Source: Pseudomonadota bacterium (lineage in GTDB: Bacteria; Pseudomonadota; Gammaproteobacteria; Burkholderiales; Burkholderiaceae_F). From it: 64,000 bases of DNA. Below the pieces are notes generated by a model. It searched no databases, was not told the origin of the DNA, and was given only the letters and a program-made list of their open reading frames with translations. Each line of letters begins with the position of its first letter. Within the stretch, counting starts at the first letter, position 1. The position numbers and the translations under genes were made by a program. The stretch covers positions 1-64,000 of the forward strand of contig JAKBZN010000012.1 of assembly GCA_021842465.1 (NCBI GenBank), given 5' to 3'. Of the stretch, positions 18,546 to 26,492 are shown piece after piece.

Positions 18546-21178
18546 GACGATGGCCCCGTTTCGGCGGTGCGTGCGATGCCATACGGAAAATCGCGCGCAA
18601 ACCGTTGCAGCGCCGCAAGCATGTCGCCGCATTCCCGAACCATGCGCTCGATGCGGTCCTCGTCCGCGGGGTCGGTGGTCGAGACGGCATAGCGGAGGGG
18701 GTCGGGAATCAGCAATCCTTTGGCCGAGCGCATTCCGTCGATCGAAACGAAGAATTCGCTGTAGCGACGTTTCACCAGTCGCAAGTTGCGCACGATCTCG
18801 AGTTCGCGCTCATTGAGACGCACATAGCGTTGCAGGTCGTTGTGGCCCGCTCGGTCCATCGGCAGGACGATCTTGGTTGCGGTGTTGACGAGCATGACCC
18901 GGCCGCTGGGCGTATCGAGGTCCTGCGGATCCTGCACGATCGGGATCGCGAATCCTCCGAGGCTGCGATAGGCCTTGAGTGACCGCTCCAGGATCGCCGC
19001 GGCGTGGTCGTTGCGGACCAGCGCCCACACCTCGTCGGCGATCAACCCTTTGGGAACCGCGCGCAGCACCGGATCCCCCATCACCTCGTCGACGATGCCG
19101 AACACGCAGAACGAGACCAGCGCAGCGCAAGGCTGTCGCAGGATGCCGCCGAGATTGAAGAACACGAACCGGTCGTCCGCGCGGATGCCGCGCGGCGCAT
19201 TGAAGAGCTTGCGGTAAGGCCCTTTCCGGTAGGGGTGGAGCCGCTGGGAGAGCCCGCGACCGATCGGTCCGATGCGTTCGAGTTCGACGCAGATGTCGTC
19301 GAGAATGGTCTCGCGCATGGGCACATCGCGCAGGGCATCCCAATTGCGTTGTGCGGCGGTCATCGCCGCGGTCTGCAGCGCAACCTCCTCTTCGCGGCAG
19401 ATCGCTTCCTGCGACGCGCCCTCGGTGATCATCAGCGCGAGCGCAGCGAACCAGCGCGCCTGGTTCTCGAGCGTCGGCCGCCCGTGGAACGGGTTGAGCG
19501 AAACGTCGCTGTCCAGCGTCAGTTCGACGTAGCGGCCGAGCAGCAGGGCGAGTTTGCGATAGTCGGCCTTGATCGACACCAGGAACAGGCGGATGTCCGG
19601 AAGCCGCCAGAGCTGGAGCAGGTAGTCGTGGACGAAGAAGCTCTTTCCCGAACCCGACTGACCGACGATGAGTGCGTGCGGGTTCTTTTCCGCCTTGGTC
19701 GGATCCAGAAACAGCGGTTCTCCGGACGGGTTGCTGTAGAGCACGATCGGGGCGTGGTCCCGGTCGGGGCCGACCTCGTCGGCGGCAACCCCGGTCCAGC
19801 ATCCGCCGGCGGGATGAATGTCGGCACAGTCGCGCGACAGCATGCGGCGTCGGCGGCGCAGTGCCCGTTCGGTGAGCGGATAGACGGTGAAGGGCAGGCA
19901 GCCGCGCAGCAGCAGTGAGCTGCCGATGTCGGATTCCGGCGCCGATTCGATGTCCGCCTGCTCGAGGATCTTGCAGACCCGCGCCGCCGCGTCGTCGGCG
20001 GTGTCGGCGCGATCTTCGCTGATGTGGATCTGCAGGCGCGTTTCAAAGATGCGTTCGCCGTCGGCAAAAATCCGGTGTTCGACGTCGTGCAGGGCTTCCG
20101 TCCGGGCCTGCATCTCCGTTTCATTGAATCGATGGGTGGATCGCGCGTTGAGCAGCGCGCGGGCCTTGATCTGCGCCAGCGCACGGACCGGCGGAATCGG
20201 GGTCGCGGCGACGCATACGGTGATGCGCGGCAGCGCGACCGCCAGCGCATCCAGCATGCCCGAGGCCACGGCACGTGGTGGCCAAAGCATGGATACGACG
20301 CGGTGGTGCAGGGTGGCGCCGCGGCGCACGGTTCGGAATCCGCGACCGTCGATGCCCTCGATGCGCCCGAGCGCGGCGATGGCCACACGCAACTCCTCGC
20401 CGCAGGGGCTCGATCCATCGTCCGGCTCCGTTGCGCCCGCAACGTCGGATTCGGCTTCATCGTCGGCGCGGCGTTGCGAATACAACTGTGCGCCGACCCA
20501 GTTGACGATGCCTTGTCCATCGAGCGCGGCCGGCTCCCATCCTTGAGCCTGCGCGGCCGCCAGCACGTCGCGGACGCCGGCGACGAATTGGCTGGCGCGC
20601 CGCTGGGCGGCCGTCGGTGGGGCGGCGGGAGGGTGACCGTCGAGGGGTGCGGCGAAGGGGCGGCGCAGCAATGCGCGCAGGCCCGGACGCGCGAGGCCCA
20701 GCGGTTCGGACTTGATGGCAACGGCGAGAATGCGCCGCCGGGGAACCAGGTTGATGGCCCGGTCGTCCGGAAAGAATCCCTCGCCCGCGGCGCGTTGCCA
20801 GCGGTCGACGATCCGGTCGGTGAACAGCCGCCCGCAGGCGTCGATGCCGGGCTGTCGGCGGTAGCGGCGCAGCGCCGCGTCGGCCTGCGGTTCGCTGCGG
20901 GCGAACCATTGCCAATGCGATCCGGGCGGAAGCGCGTGCAGCATTGCCAGGATGCCTTGCGCGACGTCGTCCTCCGCGTTCGGAACCGTGTCGACCGTGG
21001 GGGGCGCAAGGGTGAACGCGTAGCCGAGCGTGTCATCGGCGAGGAGATGCAGTGGTCCGAACCCCTGGAACTCGCCGCAGTGCAGGTATGGAAGTTCGGC
21101 CGCCAGCGATGGGTGGTGCCCCGTTCGGACGGCCAGGGCGCGTCGACGTCGCCCGAACAGACGCTCAGCGGCGCGCAT
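18542..21178 (-). CDS. traC: F-type T4SS ATPase TraC (VirB4 family)
   Basis: 878-residue cytoplasmic ATPase that energises pilus assembly. The Walker A GQSGSGKS is at residues 506-513 and the Walker B LIADEVW at 712-718. The N-terminal half carries the TraC/VirB4 region (YLHCGEFQGFGPLHLL). Downstream segments KAEKNPHALIVGQ, DVSLNPFHGRPT and GFAIPIVQDPQDL are typical of conjugative ATPases. The start at 21178 gives a VirB4-like N-terminus and overlaps the traV end by 14 bases. This is the best-supported member of the operon and shows it to be an F-type (TraC) system. Confidence 0.9.
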   Translation of the reverse strand: MRAAERLFGRRRRALAVRTGHHPSLAAELPYLHCGEFQGFGPLHLLADDTLGYAFTLAPPTVDTVPNAEDDVAQGILAMLHALPPGSHWQWFARSEPQADAALRRYRRQPGIDACGRLFTDRIVDRWQRAAGEGFFPDDRAINLVPRRRILAVAIKSEPLGLARPGLRALLRRPFAAPLDGHPPAAPPTAAQRRASQFVAGVRDVLAAAQAQGWEPAALDGQGIVNWVGAQLYSQRRADDEAESDVAGATEPDDGSSPCGEELRVAIAALGRIEGIDGRGFRTVRRGATLHHRVVSMLWPPRAVASGMLDALAVALPRITVCVAATPIPPVRALAQIKARALLNARSTHRFNETEMQARTEALHDVEHRIFADGERIFETRLQIHISEDRADTADDAAARVCKILEQADIESAPESDIGSSLLLRGCLPFTVYPLTERALRRRRRMLSRDCADIHPAGGCWTGVAADEVGPDRDHAPIVLYSNPSGEPLFLDPTKAEKNPHALIVGQSGSGKSFFVHDYLLQLWRLPDIRLFLVSIKADYRKLALLLGRYVELTLDSDVSLNPFHGRPTLENQARWFAALALMITEGASQEAICREEEVALQTAAMTAAQRNWDALRDVPMRETILDDICVELERIGPIGRGLSQRLHPYRKGPYRKLFNAPRGIRADDRFVFFNLGGILRQPCAALVSFCVFGIVDEVMGDPVLRAVPKGLIADEVWALVRNDHAAAILERSLKAYRSLGGFAIPIVQDPQDLDTPSGRVMLVNTATKIVLPMDRAGHNDLQRYVRLNERELEIVRNLRLVKRRYSEFFVSIDGMRSAKGLLIPDPLRYAVSTTDPADEDRIERMVRECGDMLAALQRFARDFPYGIARTAETGPSS

Positions 21179-21530
21179 GGTCGCCCTCGATCCAATCGAA
21201 GTCGGAAACCGGAATTGCCACCCAACTGCCGAAATGCTTGTTGTGTTCCGTGTCAACCCACGAATAGAGGTATGCCATGCGGATCTCGGGTAACCGGATC
21301 ACCGGGCGGGGAATCTCCGGCCTGGTGCCGGCGGCGTCACCATGCAGTTGCGACACGACCGGCGCGGTTGCGAGGACGCGCAACGAAACCCGGCGGGCCT
21401 GCTTCAGGGCTTGGTCCATCGACATTGTCGGAACGGATACTTTGGTGGCGGGAACGGCGCAGGACGACAGGGCGAGGGCTGCGGCAGTCGTCATTGCGCG
21501 GAGCGTTGCGGCATGGCGGGTGTTGTTCAT
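21165..21530 (-). CDS. traV: F-type T4SS outer-membrane lipoprotein TraV (VirB7-like)
   Basis: 121-residue lipoprotein. The lipobox ALSSC places the modified cysteine at residue 24, and it is the only cysteine in the protein; F TraV has additional ones. The remaining 97 residues have a basic helix (QALKQARRVSLRVL), a Pro-rich linker and an aromatic tail (SWVAIPVSDFDW). In F, TraV joins TraK and TraB in the outer-membrane core complex. Position between traB and traC is the F order. Overlaps traB by ATGA and traC by 14 bases. The call rests on position and lipobox more than on motif. Confidence 0.65.
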   Translation of the reverse strand: MNNTRHAATLRAMTTAAALALSSCAVPATKVSVPTMSMDQALKQARRVSLRVLATAPVVSQLHGDAAGTRPEIPRPVIRLPEIRMAYLYSWVDTEHNKHFGSWVAIPVSDFDWIEGDHARR

Positions 21531-22639
21531 GGCAGTGCGATGTGCGTTGGGGTTATGGCGCGTCCGCTTGCGGGAACGCGCAGATCGTTGGCGAGCACGA
21601 CCGTTACCGGGGTGCCGCCGCCCACCTGCAGCGATGGGCTGTACAGGTTGTAGTAGTCATTGATCGACTGCGTGAGCGCATTCGATGCGCCGACGGCGGC
21701 GCCGCCGCTCGCATCGCGCATTGGGCTACCGACGAAGTTGGCACTCGCCCCCATCGCCATGGCGCTGTACTGGTACTGCTCCTGGCTGAGCCGCTGCCCG
21801 TATCCGCTCAGGGCGCCGCCGGCCGCGGCGACCAGGGTCTTCCGACCCAGGTTTTGGACGATCGTCGCTCGTACGCCGCGGATCCCGTCGCGGTCGACCA
21901 GCCAGCCGGCGGCATCCCAAGTGCGGGATGCGCCGTCCGGAAAGGTGCAGGTCAAGCGTGCGAGCTTGAAATCGATGCGCCCGGCGGCGATTTCCGGCCG
22001 CCCCTGCACGAGCGCGAAACAGCCGTCGAGATCGGAAGAAAATCCGTTTGCGGATCGATAACGGCCGTGCAGGGCGACCAGGCTCTCGCGGTCGGATCCG
22101 CCAACGATGGCAACCACGCCGTTGAGCAGGGTTCCCGCGATGAATCCGTCCGGCACGATGTCCGGCTCCTCGTCCGGCCTGCTTTCCGTCGCGGGGGCGT
22201 CCCCGGAAGCCGCGGCGCGCCGGACGTGCACGCGCGGCGGAGCGATCGGCGCCTGCGGTGCGCCATCGGACGATGGGCGCAGGGACTGCTGCAGCGTGCC
22301 GAGTCGGCGGGAGAGTTCGGCTTCGAATTGGGTCCGCTGTTGCGATTCGAACGCGCGCAGGCGTCGCTCCTGGTCACGGCTCGATTGCGCCAGGGAACGC
22401 TGCATCTGCCGGGTGACCTGCCGCTGGAACGACTGGACGAACTGTTCGGTCGGAATCGCCGGCCCGAATTGGGCGGATCCCGTGGCTGCGGCGCTATCTG
22501 CGGCATGCAGTGCGCCGATCGGGGCGCAGGCGAGTGCCGCCGACATTGCCCGGGTCACCGTACGGCGCGTTCCGGCGCGCCGCGACCCGAGGGACGGGCG
22601 CGACGACGGGTACGGTTCTGCGGTTCGCTGGCGCATCAT
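21527..22639 (-). CDS. traB: F-type T4SS channel protein TraB (VirB10 family)
   Basis: 370-residue VirB10-family protein that in F links inner and outer membranes. About 30 basic N-terminal residues precede a hydrophobic segment (AMSAALACAPIGALHAA, about 31-47). A charged coiled-coil stretch follows (QRQVTRQMQRSLAQSSRDQE onward, about 70-125), then a Pro-rich linker. The conserved C-terminal domain has DGFIAGTLLNGVVAI, LLNG being characteristic of TraB, and GGALSGYGQ near residue 275. It is about 100 residues shorter than F TraB. The N-terminal segment could be a transmembrane anchor or a signal peptide. Overlaps traK by ATGA. Confidence 0.82.
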   Translation of the reverse strand: MMRQRTAEPYPSSRPSLGSRRAGTRRTVTRAMSAALACAPIGALHAADSAAATGSAQFGPAIPTEQFVQSFQRQVTRQMQRSLAQSSRDQERRLRAFESQQRTQFEAELSRRLGTLQQSLRPSSDGAPQAPIAPPRVHVRRAAASGDAPATESRPDEEPDIVPDGFIAGTLLNGVVAIVGGSDRESLVALHGRYRSANGFSSDLDGCFALVQGRPEIAAGRIDFKLARLTCTFPDGASRTWDAAGWLVDRDGIRGVRATIVQNLGRKTLVAAAGGALSGYGQRLSQEQYQYSAMAMGASANFVGSPMRDASGGAAVGASNALTQSINDYYNLYSPSLQVGGGTPVTVVLANDLRVPASGRAITPTHIALP

Positions 22640-23415
22640 CGATCCGCATAGACCAAATAGCCTTGCGTCGACGGATGCGCGGCATCGAGCCGGAAGTCGT
22701 CGGCGCCCATCGCTCGCAGGGTTCCGAGCCGCGGAATGCGGATGTCGATGTCGGCGGGCACGACCGGGAGGGCCCCCGGCGGAACGCTCGCCTGGATGTG
22801 TACGATGATTCCGGTGATACCGCGCGGCAGCCGCCACAATTCCCGCGCGGCGATGCGATACGGCGCTTGGTCGAGCAGGATCCGCCGGCTGGGCTGGATC
22901 TCCGATCCGGGGGGCGGCGTGGCGCGCATCATCGCCTTGAGCGCATCGAGCACCGCCCGTTCCCCCGGATCGGCCGGCGCCCCGCCCGGACGGGGGGCGA
23001 GATCGTGAACCGTCACGATCGGGGTATAGGGCAGCGCGCTGCTGACGCGCGCGAGATAGAGCGTGCCCGTTGTTCGGCCGCGCATCGTCAGACGCTGTTC
23101 GATGCCGGCCTTGCGCGGCCGGATGATCAGGGTGCGGTCGTCGAGCAGCGTGCAGGCGACGTCGCCGTCGTGTTCCCAGACGTCGTCGAAGGGCTCCGGC
23201 ATCACCAGCCGGGTGTCGGATCCCAGACGAACCGGGACGCGCAGGGATGCTGCCCCGTTCCAGACCGCATCGGTGTTGATCGGCGTCGCGCCGGCGGAGG
23301 GCGCGGTTTCCCGTGCGCCGGCCGGCGGGCCTGCGGTTGCGGCGAGGCACAGCAGGGCCAGGGCGGCCAATCCGCGTCCGCCCCGCCAATGGGTATCAGG
23401 AATGCATCGAGTCAT
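22636..23415 (-). CDS. traK: F-type T4SS secretin-like protein TraK (VirB9-like)
   Basis: 259-residue exported protein, with a signal peptide ending near PAGA (about residue 33). The mature part is beta-rich, with the run RRILLDQAPYRIAARELWRL and a C-terminal tail RLDAAHPSTQGYLVYADR; TraK proteins commonly end in a region of the type GxxxxVYL. In F, TraK forms the outer-membrane ring with TraB and TraV. Position between traE and traB, with four-base overlaps on both sides, is the F order. Confidence 0.75.
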   Translation of the reverse strand: MTRCIPDTHWRGGRGLAALALLCLAATAGPPAGARETAPSAGATPINTDAVWNGAASLRVPVRLGSDTRLVMPEPFDDVWEHDGDVACTLLDDRTLIIRPRKAGIEQRLTMRGRTTGTLYLARVSSALPYTPIVTVHDLAPRPGGAPADPGERAVLDALKAMMRATPPPGSEIQPSRRILLDQAPYRIAARELWRLPRGITGIIVHIQASVPPGALPVVPADIDIRIPRLGTLRAMGADDFRLDAAHPSTQGYLVYADR

Positions 23416-24020
23416 TTCACCTCCTCATCGACCACGTTGAAATCCTCCAGAACGATTCCTGCGCGATTTCGCTCCGACGGTGACCCCCATCGCAGTTGCA
23501 GCTGTATGCGACATCGGTTTCGGTTCATCGGCAGGCCGCTGGCGTAGACGGTCCGCGCGCCGTCGACCGTGTATTCGTAGCGGTCCGCCCCGATCCGTCG
23601 CAGCGACTCCGTGTCCGGCCTGGCGAAGAAGGTCCGTGACTGGTTCTGCGCTTCGACGTCGCGTTGCAATCCGCTGCGCGCCAGCCGCAGGGCCGGGAGG
23701 AAGCGCGGCGCGGCGAAGGTTTCGAGTTCGTCGAAGCGCTCGGCGAAGCTGCGCGGCCCCCCGAAATTGGTGGCGAGGTTGGTGAGATACCGCGCCGTGG
23801 CGCGCATCTGTTCCTCGGTGATGCCCGGCGTGTAGACGCCGCCGATCGCGCCGGGGACGACGAATACCGGCATGTGCCGCACCAGCTCCCGCGCGCTGTC
23901 GGCGGTTCGGACCGCGAAGACCATGCTCGCGGTGGCGATCGCGAACAGCGCGACGCCGCTGGTCGCTGCGAGCGTGATCGCGCGGTGGATCGCCTGTTCG
24001 AGGGTGCGGAATTCGGCCAT
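23412..24020 (-). CDS. traE: F-type T4SS inner-membrane protein TraE
   Basis: 202-residue bitopic protein with one N-terminal helix (about residues 16-37, TLAATSGVALFAIATASMVF) and a periplasmic domain. It has the TraE-type VFVVPGAIGGVYTPG segment after the helix, then a long helical region and a beta-rich C-terminus with GLPMNRNRCRIQLQLRW. In F, TraE is essential for pilus assembly. It lies between traL (16 bases upstream) and traK (ATGA overlap). Confidence 0.82.
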   Translation of the reverse strand: MAEFRTLEQAIHRAITLAATSGVALFAIATASMVFAVRTADSARELVRHMPVFVVPGAIGGVYTPGITEEQMRATARYLTNLATNFGGPRSFAERFDELETFAAPRFLPALRLARSGLQRDVEAQNQSRTFFARPDTESLRRIGADRYEYTVDGARTVYASGLPMNRNRCRIQLQLRWGSPSERNRAGIVLEDFNVVDEEVK

Positions 24021-24036
24021 GATCGTCCCCGACTCG

Positions 24037-24288
24037 TCACGGATTCAGGCTGCGCAACCGCCGGTCGAGCAGACCCCGCAGATTGAGACCGGCGCGATAG
24101 GCGCGGTGCGCGAGGTAGCCTTCCGGCTTTCCCAGGGTGCAGCGCACCGTCAGTGCGCAGGCCGCGATACCGGCCCCCAGTGCGACGAGCGGATCGACGG
24201 TGCGAAGCAGGAAGAGCGGTACCAGGAAGGCCATGCAGTACTCGCCGAGGCGGCTTGCGTTGTCGATCAACCGCGGGACCGGCCTCAT
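24037..24288 (-). CDS. traL: F-type T4SS inner-membrane protein TraL
   Basis: 83-residue protein with hydrophobic helices at about residues 18-30 (MAFLVPLFLLRT) and 34-50 (PLVALGAGIAACALTV), a YRAGLN segment and a basic C-terminus. The N-terminal PRLIDNASRLGEY resembles the TraL pattern of a short Pro/Arg leader followed by two helices. TraL is required for pilus assembly in F. Its start overlaps the stop of the pilin-like gene by ATGA, and traE follows, reproducing the F order traA-traL-traE. Confidence 0.78.
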   Translation of the reverse strand: MRPVPRLIDNASRLGEYCMAFLVPLFLLRTVDPLVALGAGIAACALTVRCTLGKPEGYLAHRAYRAGLNLRGLLDRRLRSLNP

Positions 24289-24629
24289 CCCGCGCCTCCC
24301 AGCGCCTGCGCGGTGTTGCGCATCGAAATGACGATGAGCGGCACGAAGAAGATCAGTGCGCCGGCCACCATCACCCCGAGCGCGTGCATGAAGCCACGCT
24401 CGAGAAAGAGATAGATGCCGAGGCCGACGATGACGGCCGAACCGACCAGGCCCCAGGGACCGTAGAGCACGCTGCGGAATGCTGTCCACAGCGTGGTTCC
24501 GGCGTCCGGCCCCATGTTGCTGATGGCCTGTGCGGCAGCGATCGCCGGCAACAGCGCAGCGGTCGTTGCGACGGTGCGGGCCAGCGTTCGCATGCTGCGT
24601 CGGCGCGGTGCGGATGCCGGGTTGGTCAT
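24285..24629 (-). CDS. Putative T4SS pilin (TraA/VirB2-like)
   Basis: 114-residue protein, first gene of the operon. A long leader with basic N-region (PRRRSMRTLARTVATTAAL) and an AIAAAQ cleavage site near residue 34 would leave a mature part of about 80 residues. That part has two hydrophobic helices (LVGSAVIVGLGIYLFLE and VMVAGALIFFVPLIVIS) and short Gly/Ala-rich ends. This is the size, leader and hairpin topology of conjugative pilins. Sequence identity with F TraA is not evident, so the call rests on architecture and position upstream of traL. Confidence 0.65.
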   Translation of the reverse strand: MTNPASAPRRRSMRTLARTVATTAALLPAIAAAQAISNMGPDAGTTLWTAFRSVLYGPWGLVGSAVIVGLGIYLFLERGFMHALGVMVAGALIFFVPLIVISMRNTAQALGGAG

Positions 24630-24784
24630 CGGAGATTCCCAGGGATGGCCCCGGACGGGGCGACGAGGGAATCTTGCGGCGCGGCGGCGCGGCGCGCACT
24701 ACCGGAGTTGGTCTTGTCCGATGGGAGGGGACGGCTTATCGCCCCTGTGGCAATGCGGCGTTCCGCGTTGCGGGGACTTCCTGC

Positions 24785-25633
24785 CTAAAACGGCAACGCC
24801 GACAGGTCTTCGTTACGGATCCGGTCGCGCGCGGCCTCGAAGCCCGGGAGCAGGCGGCCGACCTGTCGCCAGAATTCCGGTCCGTGGTTGAGCTCCTTGC
24901 GGTGCGCGAGTTCGTGCGCGACCACATAGTCGATCATCGACAAGGGGAAGTGGATCAACCGCCAGTTGAGGCGGATGCGGCCGTCCGCGCAGCAGGAGCC
25001 CCAGCGCGAACGCGCGGAGGACAATGCCCAGGAGGTGTATGGCACGTCGTTGCGCATCGCCAGTTCGCGCAGCCGCGATCCCAGCACCCGCTGCGCTTCG
25101 TCTTTGAGCCATGTCTGCACGGCATCGCGGATCTGTGCTTCGGTGGCCTGCGGCGGCAGGGCCAGCCGCAGCTCGTCCGGCGCCGCCCGTTCGCCGGCAG
25201 GGTCGTCTCCCGCCGTGCGGACCAGTTCCGAGGCGCGCAGATCACCGCGCAGCCGCAGTGTGATCTGCGCGCCGAGGTAGGGCAGCGTGCCGCCGTCGCA
25301 GAATCGCACCTGCGGCAGCTTGCGTCGCGCGCGCCATTGCCGCCACTGGTCGAGACGCGTGCGGATCCAGCGCTCCTTCTCGACGATTGCGGTTTCGACG
25401 TCGCGCAGCGAAACCCAGCGCGGCGCGCTGACGGTCAGGCCGCGGTCGTCGATCTGGAAGCCGATCGTGCGCCGGCGCGCGCGCCGGAGGCGGTAGGCGT
25501 AGGTCTCGCCGGAGAGCAGGATGCGACGTTCCGGCGGGAGACCGTCGGCGGATGGGTGGACCGCCGACGGCGGGTCCGGCAGATCCGGGAGCGGGACCAG
25601 GTCCAGGCTGAGTTGCCGCGGGACGCTAGCCAT
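24785..25633 (-). CDS. YgjP/SprT-like zinc metallopeptidase (M48-related, DUF45)
   Basis: 282-residue predicted zinc-dependent hydrolase. The metal site is HELAHRKELNHGPEFW near residue 240, with HELAH as the HExxH helix and a downstream His. Upstream lies the typical SRWGSC box (SARSRWGSCCADGRIRLNW). The first 40 residues are Pro-rich. Substrate unknown. It overlaps plsC by eight bases. The 155 bases between this gene and the pilin-like gene hold no gene, only an AGGGG/CCCCT inverted repeat at 24726-24746. Confidence 0.9.
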   Translation of the reverse strand: MASVPRQLSLDLVPLPDLPDPPSAVHPSADGLPPERRILLSGETYAYRLRRARRRTIGFQIDDRGLTVSAPRWVSLRDVETAIVEKERWIRTRLDQWRQWRARRKLPQVRFCDGGTLPYLGAQITLRLRGDLRASELVRTAGDDPAGERAAPDELRLALPPQATEAQIRDAVQTWLKDEAQRVLGSRLRELAMRNDVPYTSWALSSARSRWGSCCADGRIRLNWRLIHFPLSMIDYVVAHELAHRKELNHGPEFWRQVGRLLPGFEAARDRIRNEDLSALPF

Positions 25634-26492
25634 TGCCGGCGGCGGGCTCCTGCGGATAGCGGTGTGGTGCGATCCTGCGCATTTCCGTTTCGATCCAGCG
25701 CTCCGTCATGCGCGCCACTTCGCCGGCGCTGCGTCCCCGGGTGTCGACCGGTGGTCCGATCGACACCGTGATCGTACCGGGAATCTTGAGAAAGGCCTTG
25801 CGCGGCCACAGTTCGCCCGAGTTGAGGGCGATCGGCACCGCAGGTACGCCGGCGCGCACCGCCAGGCGGGCGCCGCCGGTCTTGTAGCGCATATGGGTTC
25901 CGGGCGCCGTGCGCGTGCCTTCGGGGAAGATGATCACGAACCAGCCTTCGGCCAGGCGCTTCTGCCCTTGTTCCACCACCTGTTCGAAGGCGTCGGTGCC
26001 GCGGGCGCGATCGATGCTGATCATGCCGAGCGTGGCGATGCCCCAGCCGAAAAACGGGATGCGGTGCAGCTCGCGCTTGTAGACGAATGAACTCGGCCGC
26101 GGCATGGACGCGATCAGCCAGATCGTCTCCCAGGCCGACTGATGCTTCGGCAAGAGCACGGCGGGGCCCTCGGGCAGGTTCTCCCAGCCGGTCACTTCAT
26201 AGCGGATGCCGCACACCACCCGGGCGAGCCACAGCGCGGTCTTCGGCCAGCCCGTGATCAGCCAGTAGCGCAGCGGGTGCGGCGTGACGATGCAGAGCAG
26301 GGAGAAGATCGAGTACGGCGCGACCGTCACGGCCAGCAGGAGGAGGTATACGGCCGAGCGCAAGGCGATCCATGCCTTCCGGATTCCCGACGGCGGGCGC
26401 CGCGCACCCGCGGCGATGGCTACGGGTTGCGTGCGGGACGGATCGCGGGGCGGCGCCGCCGCCGCGGCCGGCCCTTCCGGAGACGGCGTCAT
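25626..26492 (-). CDS. plsC: 1-acyl-sn-glycerol-3-phosphate acyltransferase PlsC
   Basis: 288-residue membrane-bound acyltransferase that makes phosphatidic acid. A Pro/Ala-rich N-terminus is followed by a hydrophobic helix (about residues 47-70) and the acyltransferase domain. The catalytic motif reads HQSAWE, a Glu version of HX4D, and FPEGTR is the glycerol-phosphate-binding block III. It overlaps glyS by four bases and ygjP by eight, so it belongs to the glyQ-glyS-plsC-ygjP transcript. A gmhB gene, often found here in Burkholderia, is absent. Confidence 0.93.
   Translation of the reverse strand: MTPSPEGPAAAAAPPRDPSRTQPVAIAAGARRPPSGIRKAWIALRSAVYLLLLAVTVAPYSIFSLLCIVTPHPLRYWLITGWPKTALWLARVVCGIRYEVTGWENLPEGPAVLLPKHQSAWETIWLIASMPRPSSFVYKRELHRIPFFGWGIATLGMISIDRARGTDAFEQVVEQGQKRLAEGWFVIIFPEGTRTAPGTHMRYKTGGARLAVRAGVPAVPIALNSGELWPRKAFLKIPGTITVSIGPPVDTRGRSAGEVARMTERWIETEMRRIAPHRYPQEPAAGNG

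Noticed and set aside
14398-24629. Interpretation as a complete integrative conjugative element
   Set aside because: No integrase, relaxase, coupling protein, tRNA target or direct repeats were found at either border within the window.
24726-24746. AGGGG / CCCCT inverted repeat upstream of the T4SS operon
   Set aside because: Five-base stem without a T-run or promoter context; could be chance at this GC content.
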